DNA of 64,000 nt. Origin: Hahella sp. HNIBRBA332 (GTDB lineage: Bacteria > Pseudomonadota > Gammaproteobacteria > Pseudomonadales > Oleiphilaceae). Made by a program: the position numbers and the translations under genes. Each line of letters starts with the position of its first letter. Position 1 is the stretch's first letter. The notes under the pieces were generated by a model. That model was given only the letters and a program-made list of their open reading frames with translations. It was not told where the DNA came from and did no database searches. Of the stretch, positions 16,007 to 24,345 are shown piece by piece. Where the stretch lies: the NCBI RefSeq assembly GCF_030719035.1, contig NZ_CP132203.1, positions 434,001 through 498,000 of the forward strand, given 5' to 3'.

Positions 16007-17854
16007 ATGAAATTTAAAGGCTTGATCGCTCTGTTGCTGACATTGGTTTGCTCCGGCGCATTCGCCGCTGAACCCCGCTGGAACAATTCGCCTTATGAGT
16101 TGTACGCCAACGGTGAATCGCTGACGGACGTATTGAAGAACTTCGCCGCCAGTTACGGCATCCCGGTGACGGTGAGCGCCCGCATCGCCGGAACGGTCAA
16201 CGGCAGCTTTAAAGGGGACTCGCCGCGCCAGTTCCTGGACATATTGGGCAAGTCCTTTGAGTTTGAGTGGTACTACGACGGCTCCACGCTGCACTTTTTC
16301 CGCGGCGATGAAATCGTTAGCCGCATTATCACGCTGACCAACATCAAAACGGCGCAATTGCGCAGTGCGGTGGAGAAAGTCGGCATTTGGGACGAACGCT
16401 TCAGTTGGAAGGAAATGCCGGACAAAGGCATGGTTTATATCTCCGGTCCATCTTCCATGGTGGACCTGATTCAGGAAACCGCCTCCGTGCTGGAAAGCCA
16501 GGTGGTGACCATGCCCCGACGCGATCAGTACTCCATGCAGATGTTCCGTCTGCGTTACGCCACGGCGGCGGATCGTGTGCAAAGCTATCGCGGCAAAGAG
16601 GTCGTAGTTCCCGGGATGGCTTCCGTGTTGCGGGGCGCTTTGGCCGCGGGGCAGGGTAAAAACGGAGAAACCAGCATTGGCGGGCCAGTTGGCGTCCTGG
16701 AAGGTAAGAGAACATCCAGCCCCGTGACTTCGGATATGCCGGGAACCGGCGAACGCGCCTGGGTGGAGGCGGACGGCCGCACCAACTCCATTATCGTGTA
16801 CGACCGCCTGGAGCGCATGCCCATGTACAAGGCGCTGGTGCGTAATCTGGACCAGCCATCCGAACAGGTGGAAGTGAATGTCTCCATCATCAGCGTCAGC
16901 GCCACCAACCTGAAAGAGCTGGGAGTGAGCTGGCAGGCTCGCGATCAGAAACTGGGTGAGTTCGGATACGGTGGCATAGACAGTCAGAAACCGGCGCCGG
17001 GCAAGAATCAGTTGGCGATCCTGGGCGGCGCGGACGCGACTTTCTCCACGGTATTGGATTCCGGCCTGGATTACTTCATCGCCAAGGTGAACGCCTTGGT
17101 GGAGGACGGCGACGCGCAGGTGGTGTCGAGACCATCCGTGGTCACCAGCGAGCATTTGGAGGCGGTTCTGGACGATAGCACCACCTTCCATGTGCGTGTG
17201 CAGGGTAATGAACAGGTCGATCTGTTTCCTGTCACGGTGGGCTCGGTCCTGCGGGTGACGCCCCATATCCAGCGTGGCGAGGAACAAAAGGGCATCAATC
17301 TGGAGGTCACCATTGAAGACGGGCAGCAAACCGGCGACGAGGTGGACCGCATTCCGGTTATCAAGACCAGCAGCATCAATACGCAAACAGTGGTGGGGCT
17401 GGGACAGAGTCTGCTGATCGGCGGCTTTTTCCAGGATTATGAGAGCGAGTCTGTCGGTGGGGTGCCCCTGCTCAAGGATATTCCGTTGCTGGGCGCGCTG
17501 TTCCGCACAACGAATCATAACCGCAAGAAGATGGTCAAACTGTTCCTGATGACCCCGAAGATCATTGATATCCCTACCGGCGGTTTGGCTTCTAACGGCC
17601 GCAAGATATACGGCTACGCCTTCCAGGTGGGCAGCTCTAACAAAGACGGCGCCGTGGCGATCCGTGAGTACTTCGACTCGCGCGGTTTCCCCACTCAAAT
17701 GGAAGTGGAGAAAAACGGAGAAAAGCCAATTTATTCCGTCGTCATCGGAAACTATTCCCGCTGCGATGACACTCAAAGAGTAGCGAAGGCGTTCCCTGAC
17801 GCATTGAAGGGCGACGCCAACATGATCAACAGCTGCCACCCGCTGACCCGTTAA
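16007..17854 (+). CDS. sctC: Type III secretin, outer-membrane ring
   Basis: Forms the outer-membrane ring of the injectisome (YscC/PscC family, usual length about 600; here 615). A Sec signal peptide covers residues 1-20 (cut after SGAFA). N-terminal N0/N1 domains follow (ESLTDVLKNFAASYGIPV, about 28-180), then an N3 domain interrupted by a Gly/Ser-rich insertion near 200-240. The secretin core runs from about 400 to 560, with VVGLGQSLLIGGFF and VPLLKDIPLLGALF typical of the beta-barrel lip. A 50-residue tail beyond the core could bind a pilotin. The gene lies 56 bp after the chaperone gene, and AAGG precedes its ATG. Confidence 0.95.
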   Translation: MKFKGLIALLLTLVCSGAFAAEPRWNNSPYELYANGESLTDVLKNFAASYGIPVTVSARIAGTVNGSFKGDSPRQFLDILGKSFEFEWYYDGSTLHFFRGDEIVSRIITLTNIKTAQLRSAVEKVGIWDERFSWKEMPDKGMVYISGPSSMVDLIQETASVLESQVVTMPRRDQYSMQMFRLRYATAADRVQSYRGKEVVVPGMASVLRGALAAGQGKNGETSIGGPVGVLEGKRTSSPVTSDMPGTGERAWVEADGRTNSIIVYDRLERMPMYKALVRNLDQPSEQVEVNVSIISVSATNLKELGVSWQARDQKLGEFGYGGIDSQKPAPGKNQLAILGGADATFSTVLDSGLDYFIAKVNALVEDGDAQVVSRPSVVTSEHLEAVLDDSTTFHVRVQGNEQVDLFPVTVGSVLRVTPHIQRGEEQKGINLEVTIEDGQQTGDEVDRIPVIKTSSINTQTVVGLGQSLLIGGFFQDYESESVGGVPLLKDIPLLGALFRTTNHNRKKMVKLFLMTPKIIDIPTGGLASNGRKIYGYAFQVGSSNKDGAVAIREYFDSRGFPTQMEVEKNGEKPIYSVVIGNYSRCDDTQRVAKAFPDALKGDANMINSCHPLTR

Positions 17855-17959
17855 TGCAACGGGCGCGGAGGAGCGGCGAAACGAATGGGCGATTCAACGG
17901 TTAAGTGACTGCAAGCAGTGAACTGACCGGCAACAGGTAAATAACTGGTAAGAGCGCGT

Positions 17960-19096
17960 ATGTCTGACTGGAAGCTGAAAATTCTCTCCGGAGCTCACGC
18001 AGGAAGCGAACTGGATCTGGCCGTCGGCAAGTATGTATGTGGTAGCGACGATAACGATGATCTGGTGTTTCAGGAGCCTAACCTGCTCGCGGCGCACTTT
18101 TCACTGCAAGTCGAAGAACAGCAAATACGCCTGACTCTGCTGCAGGAGGGTAGCCGCTTGTTACTGAATGGCGAAGTGTCCGAGCAAAGAGATTTGGTGG
18201 TGGAAGAGGTGGCGCCGGTCGCCATTGACGACTTCCAGTTCGCCGTCGCCAACGGTCCGGCGGAGTGGCCGCAACCGGTGGTCCCTGCGGCGCCGGCGAC
18301 GCAGCCTAAACCCGCGTCCTCCGCCGCAGCGGACGCTCCCGCAAGCGCGCCAACGTCGCCGCTGCCCAGCCGTAGCTGGTCGGAAACCTTCAATCGCATG
18401 AAGGTGGGATTGGGCGTGATGGGCGCCTGCGCCGGCCTGCTGATGATGCTGGCGGTGGGCTCCATGTCTAACGCGGAGAAGTCCAAAGAAGGCGTTGTCG
18501 CTGCTGACCGCGCCAACCTGCAAAGTGAACTGACGCAAACACTGGGGTTGCCCAATGTGAAAGTGCTCGCGCTTGCGGACGGGGTGAGCTGGTTGGTGGA
18601 AGGTTACGTGAATGACGCCGGAGAGTTGAATCGCCTGACTCGGTGGATGGAGTCGAAAAAGCTGCAGGCCACGCTCAAGGTGAAAGTGACTGACGAGCTC
18701 ATCAAAGGCGCCGAAATCGCGCTGACCGCCCTTGGTTATTCCAACGTGTCCGTGTTCAAGGGGGACCGTCCCGGTTTCCTGGTGCTGAAAGGCAATGTTG
18801 ATGATGACGTGGCGTGGAAAAAGAACCGCGGTCGTCTGCAGGTGGATGTGCCTGGCGTAATCGGGTTTGAAGATTTGGTCACCGCGGACACCAAGATGGC
18901 GCTGGCGCCGTTGCCCAATCTGGTGGTGAAAGGCATTTACATGGGCAAAACCCCGTTCTTCGTACTCAGCAACGGGGAGAAGTACTTCGTCGGCAGCCAG
19001 CTTAATTACGGCTATCGGGTGGAGGAAATCACCCCCCATATGTTGCAGCTCCGCAGAGGAGACAAACTGATCCAATATCGATTAGGAGTGGACTAG
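17960..19096 (+). CDS. sctD: Type III inner-membrane outer ring protein
   Basis: YscD/PscD homologue of 378 residues that builds the larger inner-membrane ring and links to the secretin. A cytoplasmic FHA-like domain covers about residues 1-100. A Pro/Ala-rich linker follows (about 105-135). One transmembrane helix lies near 147-170, and the periplasmic part has repeated ring-building (BON-like) modules such as VSWLVEGYVNDAGELNRL and GFLVLKGNVDDDVAW. It ends 2 bp before sctE, within one operon. Confidence 0.93.
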   Translation: MSDWKLKILSGAHAGSELDLAVGKYVCGSDDNDDLVFQEPNLLAAHFSLQVEEQQIRLTLLQEGSRLLLNGEVSEQRDLVVEEVAPVAIDDFQFAVANGPAEWPQPVVPAAPATQPKPASSAAADAPASAPTSPLPSRSWSETFNRMKVGLGVMGACAGLLMMLAVGSMSNAEKSKEGVVAADRANLQSELTQTLGLPNVKVLALADGVSWLVEGYVNDAGELNRLTRWMESKKLQATLKVKVTDELIKGAEIALTALGYSNVSVFKGDRPGFLVLKGNVDDDVAWKKNRGRLQVDVPGVIGFEDLVTADTKMALAPLPNLVVKGIYMGKTPFFVLSNGEKYFVGSQLNYGYRVEEITPHMLQLRRGDKLIQYRLGVD

Positions 19097-19098
19097 GC

Positions 19099-19347
19099 AT
19101 GTTAAATCCAATGTTAAGAAACCAACCCGTAGACACCGAAATCAATGCGGAAAATATCAGTAAGGACTCCGGCGGAGTCATGCTGAGAAACGTGATCAAC
19201 GAGTTAACCAATGCGTCCGCCAGCGTGCGGCGCAAACTGAATTCCGGTCTGAATCAGGACGATTTCAAACGCCACAATGCTTTTAAGGAAAGTATTGACC
19301 GCGCCATCGTCGTGCTGGAGCAGACCTGGTCCAAACTTCAGCGTTAG
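19099..19347 (+). CDS. sctE_yscE: YscE-like needle co-chaperone
   Basis: An 82-residue helical protein between sctD and the needle gene, the exact position of yscE/pscE. YscE forms a complex with YscG that keeps the needle subunit monomeric in the cytosol. The C-terminal helix (FKESIDRAIVVLEQTWSKL) resembles the second helix of that family; the first 30 residues are an extension with no recognised motif. TTAGGAG is well spaced before the ATG, overlapping the end of sctD. Identification is by size, helical pattern and position. Confidence 0.7.
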   Translation: MLNPMLRNQPVDTEINAENISKDSGGVMLRNVINELTNASASVRRKLNSGLNQDDFKRHNAFKESIDRAIVVLEQTWSKLQR

Positions 19348-19437
19348 GCGGTCTGGAAGACTGTCTGTTGAAGCACAAGCCCTACCGGGCGAAGAGTAAT
19401 CTCGATAGAAACTTGAATATTTAGTGAGGAAAACACT

Positions 19438-19641
19438 ATGGCGGAAGTAAGCAATAACTTCACCAGCATGACTCTTGACGACGCATCCAACTTCGCTGTG
19501 CCGGACTCTCCTGAGGCGATGAACGCCATGCTGAAGGATCTCTACGCCCAGGCGGAGAAGAATGCGATGGAAAGAGAAATCTTGTCTTTGATTCACAAGT
19601 TGATCATGGACGCCATCAAAAAGATCGGTCAAGCGGCTTAA
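19438..19641 (+). CDS. sctF: Putative needle subunit, short and divergent
   Basis: Occupies the needle-gene slot between yscE-like and yscG-like genes. The 67-residue product is short for a needle protein (usually 70-90). It has the expected layout: a flexible polar N terminus, a helix (SPEAMNAMLKDLYAQAEKN), then a second helix (MEREILSLIHKLIMDAIKKIG), whose end resembles the needle C terminus (KDLMQGILQKF in YscF). The usual P-x-x-P turn motif is not evident. GAGGA lies 7 bases before ATG, a strong site for an abundant subunit. No other needle candidate occurs in the window. Confidence 0.65.
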   Translation: MAEVSNNFTSMTLDDASNFAVPDSPEAMNAMLKDLYAQAEKNAMEREILSLIHKLIMDAIKKIGQAA

Positions 19642-19655
19642 CGTTATCCGATTCT

Positions 19656-19721
19656 CGGGCCCGGCTTTATTTTGGGCCCGGTTATCCCCGCCGCAGGCTT
19701 TCTGAGGAGAGCGGCGGCGGG
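19656..19721 (+). other. Two stable hairpins downstream of the needle gene
   Basis: CGGGCCC at 19656-19662 pairs with GGGCCCG at 19674-19680. A second stem, CCCGCCGC at 19687-19694, pairs with GCGGCGGG at 19714-19721. Both follow the needle stop and precede sctG. Neither has a T-tract, so they may stabilise upstream mRNA or partly attenuate transcription, favouring the needle subunit (inference). Confidence 0.6.
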
Positions 19722-19750
19722 AATATCAGGAACACTGAGAGGATTTGCTT

Positions 19751-20131
19751 ATGTTATATCCTGAAAATCTCATCAAGCGGGTGTCGGAGATCGGCGTCCT
19801 GGCGTGTGAGCAGGGCAGGTTACAGGACGCTGAAGTGATTTTCGGCGGCGTGGCGGCGATCGCTGACGATGTAACCAGCCACACTGCCGCAGGGCTGGGT
19901 ATGGCGGCGACCAAGATCGCCGGCGGCGATTTTGAAAGCGGCGTTAAGCTGTTGTCCGATAATCTGGCCGCGCTGGACTACGAAAATATGGATGCGCTGG
20001 CGCTGCTGGTGTTCGCCATGAAACGGTCCGGGCGCGAGCAGGATGCGGAAGAGTTGATACCTCGCCTGACCTCCAATCCTGACTTTAAAGGCTCCCTGGC
20101 GGAAGAGATTCTGCTGGCGGCGGAGGGGTAA
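19751..20131 (+). CDS. sctG: YscG-like TPR chaperone of the needle subunit
   Basis: A 126-residue all-helical protein with TPR-like repeats (LACEQGRLQDAEVIFGGVA, AAGLGMAATKIAGGDFESG, ALALLVFAMKRSGREQDA). This is the fold of YscG/PscG, which with YscE holds the needle subunit's C-terminal helix. The frame could open at TTG 19745, but the ATG at 19751 (MLYPENLIKRV) has GAGG at proper spacing and is preferred. It ends 3 bp before the sctI start. There is no yscH (yopR) gene between sctG and sctI, unlike Yersinia. Confidence 0.83.
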   Translation: MLYPENLIKRVSEIGVLACEQGRLQDAEVIFGGVAAIADDVTSHTAAGLGMAATKIAGGDFESGVKLLSDNLAALDYENMDALALLVFAMKRSGREQDAEELIPRLTSNPDFKGSLAEEILLAAEG

Positions 20132-20134
20132 GCA

Positions 20135-20554
20135 ATGGACGCAGCAATAGCCGCCGTCGCGCCGGATCAGGCGCTTCAGAAAGACTTTGCGCAGCCGGTC
20201 AATTCTGGCGCCAACGCGCATGAAATCGCCCGCTTTACTGAGGTGATGGAGGCGGGGCGCCCGCATGCGGCAAGCAATGTGCAAGTGGTGCATCAAACCT
20301 ACGCGACACAGAACGCGGAAAAACCGTTCATCAGTTTAGGCGACACCATTCTGAACAAACTGCAGGCCATGGGGAAAGGCTATCAGGAACGTATTCACGC
20401 GTTGGAGCAACGTATGAATCAGCCTGTCAGCTCGCCGGCGGAAGCCAACAAGCTGTTCTTTGAAGTCAGTCAGATTTCCATTCAGCAGCAGATGGCGTTG
20501 GCGGTGACCAGTAAGGTCAACAAAAATGCGGAAAGCCTGTTAAGAGCGCAATAG
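20135..20554 (+). CDS. sctI: Type III inner rod protein
   Basis: A 139-residue YscI/PscI homologue that forms the short inner rod or adapter under the needle and takes part in substrate switching. The N-terminal half is polar and probably flexible. The C-terminal half has the typical helices: GDTILNKLQAMGKGYQERI, then NKLFFEVSQISIQQQMALAV and the end SKVNKNAESLLRAQ, which resembles the conserved rod C terminus (K-x-x-x-LLK-x-Q). GGAGG lies before the ATG, and the next gene (sctJ) starts 15 bp later. Confidence 0.85.
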   Translation: MDAAIAAVAPDQALQKDFAQPVNSGANAHEIARFTEVMEAGRPHAASNVQVVHQTYATQNAEKPFISLGDTILNKLQAMGKGYQERIHALEQRMNQPVSSPAEANKLFFEVSQISIQQQMALAVTSKVNKNAESLLRAQ

Positions 20555-20569
20555 ACTGAAGGATATGCT

Positions 20570-21325
20570 ATGAAAAAGCGACAGATTTGGCGGTCCGGAC
20601 TGTGTTTGCTGTTACTGCTGCTGGGCGGTTGCAAAACCGAGCTGTACAGCGGTTTGAGCCAGCAGGAAGGCAATGAGATGTATGCGATTCTCCGTTCCAC
20701 AGGCTTTAATGTGGAGATGGAAGTGCTCGGCGCCGGCAAAGACCAGAACGTGCGTCTGAAGCTGCCCGAGCAGCAGGTGGCCCGCGCCATCAGTGTGTTG
20801 CAGAGACAGGGCTATCCGAAGCAACATTTCGCCACTATGGGTGAAATCTTCGCGAAAGACGGCTTGATTTCTTCTCCCACTGAAGAGAAAGCGCGCTTCA
20901 TCTACGCCATTTCCCAGGAGTTGTCGCACACATTGTCAAATATCGACGGCGTGTTGGTGGCGAGAGTGCATGTGGTGATGCAGGAGGGGGATAAGTTCGA
21001 CAAGAATCCCAAGCCCAGCACCGCCTCGGTATTTATCAAATACGTAGAGGATGCGCCGATCGAAACTCTGACGCCGAAGATTAAAGCGCTGGTCTCCAAC
21101 AGTATCCTCGGCCTGGATTACGACCAAGTCTCCGTCGCTTTGTTTCCATCGAGCCTGAAGCGGATCACGTCTCCTGAGGAAGTCACCAATGGCGGCATGA
21201 TGTATCTGTGGGCGGGTATCGGCGCGTTGCTGGTGCTGTTGCTTGTTGGCGCTTTGTACTACGCGGTGAGAGCAGGTTGGATTCCACGTAAAATTCAGAC
21301 TCCGGCCATCCAGAAACTGGCATGA
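20570..21325 (+). CDS. sctJ: Type III inner-ring lipoprotein
   Basis: YscJ/PscJ family protein of 251 residues that forms the inner-membrane ring facing the periplasm. A lipobox ends at Cys21 (LLLLLLGGC), marking it as a lipoprotein. Two ring-building domains follow (about 22-85 and 95-190), including LPEQQVARAISVLQRQGYP and VLVARVHVVMQEGD. A C-terminal membrane helix lies near 205-228. Its stop overlaps the sctK start (ATGA), indicating translational coupling. Confidence 0.94.
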   Translation: MKKRQIWRSGLCLLLLLLGGCKTELYSGLSQQEGNEMYAILRSTGFNVEMEVLGAGKDQNVRLKLPEQQVARAISVLQRQGYPKQHFATMGEIFAKDGLISSPTEEKARFIYAISQELSHTLSNIDGVLVARVHVVMQEGDKFDKNPKPSTASVFIKYVEDAPIETLTPKIKALVSNSILGLDYDQVSVALFPSSLKRITSPEEVTNGGMMYLWAGIGALLVLLLVGALYYAVRAGWIPRKIQTPAIQKLA

Positions 21326-22005
21326 TCGAACTTATTCCCACATCGGCTCGCTATCGTAACCTGATGTCGCGACAGGTCCACGACTTTTATCGCTACCCGG
21401 CGGACTATCTGGATTCCAGTTGGCTGAGCGATGACCCGCATTGGGAAGCGATTGAACGCCTGCAGCGGCGGCCGGACAGCCGTAAGATTATGTCCGACTA
21501 TATTCTGCAGCGCTGTGGGCTGGCCAAATCCATAGATTGCGACTTCGCCGTCTCCCATCAGAGACTGCCTTTATTGGCGGGGGAAGCATTGCAACGCATG
21601 ATCATGCTGGGGGGCGCCTTAGCCTACTCAGCGCGCATTCCCAAACGTGCGGAGGCGGTGGCGACGCCCACGGAGTTGCATCGTTTCGCGGTGTCTAAAG
21701 CGCCGTTTCTGGCCAGAAATGCGCCGACCTTCTGTATTGATCTCGGGATTGCGGACTGGATGGATCAGGATGCGGTGTCCCAGGGGCTGCGCTCCGCAGG
21801 TCTGAATATGCTGGCTTGCGCGCTGAGCGGCGTTCCTCAATCCGTCGTCAAACGCCTGGCGTTGAAATTGCCTCATGCTGTCAGCGATATGTGCGATGCG
21901 GCTTTCATGCGTCAGACTGCGCCTGAGCAGACCCAGGAAGCGCAGCGTCTCATGCTTAAACTCTACCGGGAGATTGACCCATCATGCTTTCTGTTATTCG
22001 ATTGA
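21322..22005 (+). CDS. sctK: Type III sorting-platform adaptor SctK
   Basis: A 227-residue YscK/PscK homologue. In the injectisome, SctK joins the cytoplasmic pods (SctQ/SctL) to the membrane ring. Landmarks are the early NLMSRQVHDFYRYPADYLDSSWL region and the C-terminal LMLKLYREIDPSCFLLF. The family is poorly conserved, but the position between sctJ and sctL and the length fit. It starts inside the sctJ stop codon and overlaps sctL by 22 bases. Confidence 0.85.
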   Translation: MIELIPTSARYRNLMSRQVHDFYRYPADYLDSSWLSDDPHWEAIERLQRRPDSRKIMSDYILQRCGLAKSIDCDFAVSHQRLPLLAGEALQRMIMLGGALAYSARIPKRAEAVATPTELHRFAVSKAPFLARNAPTFCIDLGIADWMDQDAVSQGLRSAGLNMLACALSGVPQSVVKRLALKLPHAVSDMCDAAFMRQTAPEQTQEAQRLMLKLYREIDPSCFLLFD

Positions 22006-22610
22006 ACGACTCCCAGGCTGACTTTGGCCCCGAGGGGGTACTCAAGGCGGAGGATTATCGCCAGTTGCGGGATGCTGAGCAGATCATACTTGAGGCGCGG
22101 CATTCGGCTGACATGATCATGCAGCAGGCGCGGGAAGCCTATGAGGAAGAGAAAAAGCGAGGCTTCGAGGAAGGCCTGCGCGAGGCGCGTCATAAGCAAG
22201 TGGAGCTGATGCTCGCCAATGCCGCGCAGATCATTCACTCTTATCAGGAAATCGAGCAGACGCTGACGAATCTGGTGATTGAGTCCGTGCGCAAGATCCT
22301 CAATGAATTCGACAAGGAAGAACTCGCCTATCAAGTCGTGCGCAAGGCGCTCTACCACATAGGCGAAGGCGCCCAGGTCACGGTCAAGATCGCCACCGAC
22401 GTGGCGGCCCCGGTGCGCGCCAAGATCAAGGAGGCGCTGGAGTTCTATCCGGGGCTGGAAAAATTTGAAGTCATCGCTGACCCCAACCTGGGAGACGGCG
22501 ATTGCCAGATCGAAAGCAACTTCGGCGTCATCCGCGCCAATGTTGACGATCAAATGGAAGCGCTGACCCAGGCGATGAACAGCCGGATATTGGAGAGTCA
22601 GACTTTGTAA
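21984..22610 (+). CDS. sctL: ATPase stator SctL
   Basis: A 208-residue YscL/PscL (FliH-like) protein that binds and regulates the ATPase SctN and ties it to the sorting platform. The N-terminal half contains a long charged helix likely to form a coiled coil (MIMQQAREAYEEEKKRGFEE). The C-terminal part matches the V-ATPase subunit E-like domain (FEVIADPNLGDGDCQIESNF, with the GDC-I-E-S pattern typical of FliH/SctL). A GGGAG ribosome site lies within the end of sctK. It is the last gene of this operon. Confidence 0.92.
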   Translation: MLSVIRLNDSQADFGPEGVLKAEDYRQLRDAEQIILEARHSADMIMQQAREAYEEEKKRGFEEGLREARHKQVELMLANAAQIIHSYQEIEQTLTNLVIESVRKILNEFDKEELAYQVVRKALYHIGEGAQVTVKIATDVAAPVRAKIKEALEFYPGLEKFEVIADPNLGDGDCQIESNFGVIRANVDDQMEALTQAMNSRILESQTL

Positions 22611-22648
22611 GTCTCCTTGGCGTAATTCCACGTGTTTCTCCCCCTGAC

Positions 22649-22671
22649 AGTGTCGCCAAAAACGCGACGCT
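22649..22671 (+). terminator. Hairpin after sctL, possible operon end
   Basis: AGTGTCGC pairs with GCGACGCT (one wobble) around the 7-nt loop CAAAAAC, 39 bp past the sctL stop. There is no downstream T-tract, so termination strength is uncertain. Confidence 0.4.
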
Positions 22672-22788
22672 GCATTAGAATCCCGCTGCAATAATCATAA
22701 ATATCCGCACATGTTCCGAGCGTACAGGGTTGTTTAACCCGCCGGCGATTGCGCCTGCGTTGTTTTCCACTTAATGCAATGGTTTGTT

Positions 22789-23244
22789 ATGGAAATCAGG
22801 ATTGATGATCTAAGCGGCCCTGAAGTGGCTGAATTGTTACAGGAACATCTTCGGGGAATGGCGGAGAATTCGCCGCCGGAGAGCATACATGCGTTGGATC
22901 TGTCGGGTCTCAAAAAGCCCGAGGTCACCTTCTGGACTGTCTGGGACGGCGCTGAGCTGATGGGCTGCGGCGCGCTGAAAGAGCTGGACGCCGGACACGG
23001 CGAACTGAAGTCCATGCGTACGTCGACCGCGCATCTTCGCAAAGGCGTCGCCTCCCATTTATTGCGTCATATTCTAGAAGAAGCGCGTCAGCGTAATTAT
23101 CGCCGCATCAGCCTGGAAACCGGCTCCATGGCGGCCTTTCAACCCGCCCATCAACTTTACGCGAACTATGGGTTCACCCTGTGCGGTCCTTTTGCGGACT
23201 ACGTTGAAGACCCGAATAGTTTGTTTATGACCATTGAGTTGTAG
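22789..23244 (+). CDS. GNAT-family N-acetyltransferase
   Basis: A 151-residue acetyl-CoA-dependent acetyltransferase. The acetyl-CoA binding loop is RKGVASHLLRHIL (motif A, Q/R-x-x-G-x-G/A type) near residue 85. FAD-Y-EDPNSLFM at the C terminus and SPPESIHALDL early on are typical of the YsnE-like small-molecule subgroup. An ATG five codons upstream (22774) is possible; MEIRIDDLSG matches family N termini better, and neither start has a strong ribosome site. It lies between two T3SS operons but has no evident link to secretion. Confidence 0.85.
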   Translation: MEIRIDDLSGPEVAELLQEHLRGMAENSPPESIHALDLSGLKKPEVTFWTVWDGAELMGCGALKELDAGHGELKSMRTSTAHLRKGVASHLLRHILEEARQRNYRRISLETGSMAAFQPAHQLYANYGFTLCGPFADYVEDPNSLFMTIEL

Positions 23245-23323
23245 ATAGTGCTAATCGAGCCGTTGCGCCAGCGGCTCGTTTTCGATTCATGCTGGAGACG
23301 GTGACGTTTGCTTTGTATGCGAG

Positions 23324-24280
23324 TCATTGAGGCATTTCCAACAGGTGTTGCGCTAGGTCTGCGATCAGCCGGTAAGAGTCTTTGGAATAGCCGCCGCTGG
23401 TCATAATGACGGTCGGAATTTTGTGATTGATCAACATATCCAGAACGAAATGGTCCCGCGCTTTCACCCCGTTATAATCAACGCTCAGGCCGCCCAGTTT
23501 GTCGCCCTTTAATATGTCCGTCCCTGCATTGTAAAAAGCCAGCTTAGGCTGTTTAACATGGTTAAAGAGACGAGGGAGTTCTTCTCTAAGAATATACAGA
23601 TAGATCTCGGTGTCCGTGCCGGCATGCAAAGGAACCATAAACGGAAACTCATCAGGATCGCCCGGATGGAGCCTCGGATACGTCTGAAAGTTATACATAT
23701 CAAAGTTGTGGACAATTGGGTCCGAGGCGATGTAACTCTCAAATCCGTTGCCCCGGTGCGCGTCCAGGTCGATCATCAGCACCTCATCGGCGCTGCCCAT
23801 GCGTTTTTCCGCTCGCAACAGTTGGATCGCCAGGGCTGCATCTGAGAAAAAACAAAAGCCTTCGCCATGATCTCTAAAAGCATGGTGGAAGCCGCCTCCC
23901 AAGTTGAAAACAATGGCCTGGTCATCAATGGCTGTGCGAGCGGCGGCGAGGGTTCCCGCCACAGCGTATTTAGCGGGAGTGAGCAGGCCCTTTTGTAATA
24001 GCGAGGCGGGCAGCCATTTCACCAGTGAAGTTTCCACCACTCGGCTGATGGCGGCTGAGTGACATAGGGACGCCAGATATTCGTGAGAGTGCGCAAGCCC
24101 CAGAGTTTCCAGTGAAATCGGCGCGTCGATCTGGAGCCGGTATTTGGCGAGCTCGTCCCCGAAGCGTTGCAGCAGGACGCCCCAGGCCCGACTGTATTTT
24201 TTGACGTCAAATGGATGCAGCGCCGCTATGCCCGGGAGGTGGAAATCGTAGTGCGGTGAATAAGCGAGCAGTGAATTCAC
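23324..24280 (-). CDS. Histone deacetylase-family (AcuC/HDAC-like) amidohydrolase
   Basis: A 318-residue zinc-dependent deacetylase-fold protein. The His-His pair is in GGGFHHAF (132-133), and zinc ligands appear as DLDAHRGNG (Asp173, His175). NAGTD and GGYS lie in their expected positions towards the C terminus. The DLDAHRGNG form resembles the class IV (HDAC11-like) bacterial branch, whose members deacetylate small molecules, polyamines or acyl-lysine. The substrate is unknown. The gene is convergent with the acetyltransferase; an acetylation/deacetylation partnership is conceivable but not shown by the sequence. Confidence 0.87.
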   Translation of the reverse strand: MNSLLAYSPHYDFHLPGIAALHPFDVKKYSRAWGVLLQRFGDELAKYRLQIDAPISLETLGLAHSHEYLASLCHSAAISRVVETSLVKWLPASLLQKGLLTPAKYAVAGTLAAARTAIDDQAIVFNLGGGFHHAFRDHGEGFCFFSDAALAIQLLRAEKRMGSADEVLMIDLDAHRGNGFESYIASDPIVHNFDMYNFQTYPRLHPGDPDEFPFMVPLHAGTDTEIYLYILREELPRLFNHVKQPKLAFYNAGTDILKGDKLGGLSVDYNGVKARDHFVLDMLINHKIPTVIMTSGGYSKDSYRLIADLAQHLLEMPQ

Positions 24281-24345
24281 TAGTTTAATAAGCGTTCTTG
24301 TTGGTCTGGGGGGCTCATTCTACTGCCCAGACAGCCTGGCGTCGC

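Noticed and set aside
15902..17839. 645-codon minus-strand frame
   Set aside because: Exact antisense shadow of sctC; His/Gln/Arg-rich with no domain features.
18161..19075. 304-codon minus-strand frame
   Set aside because: Shadow of sctD.
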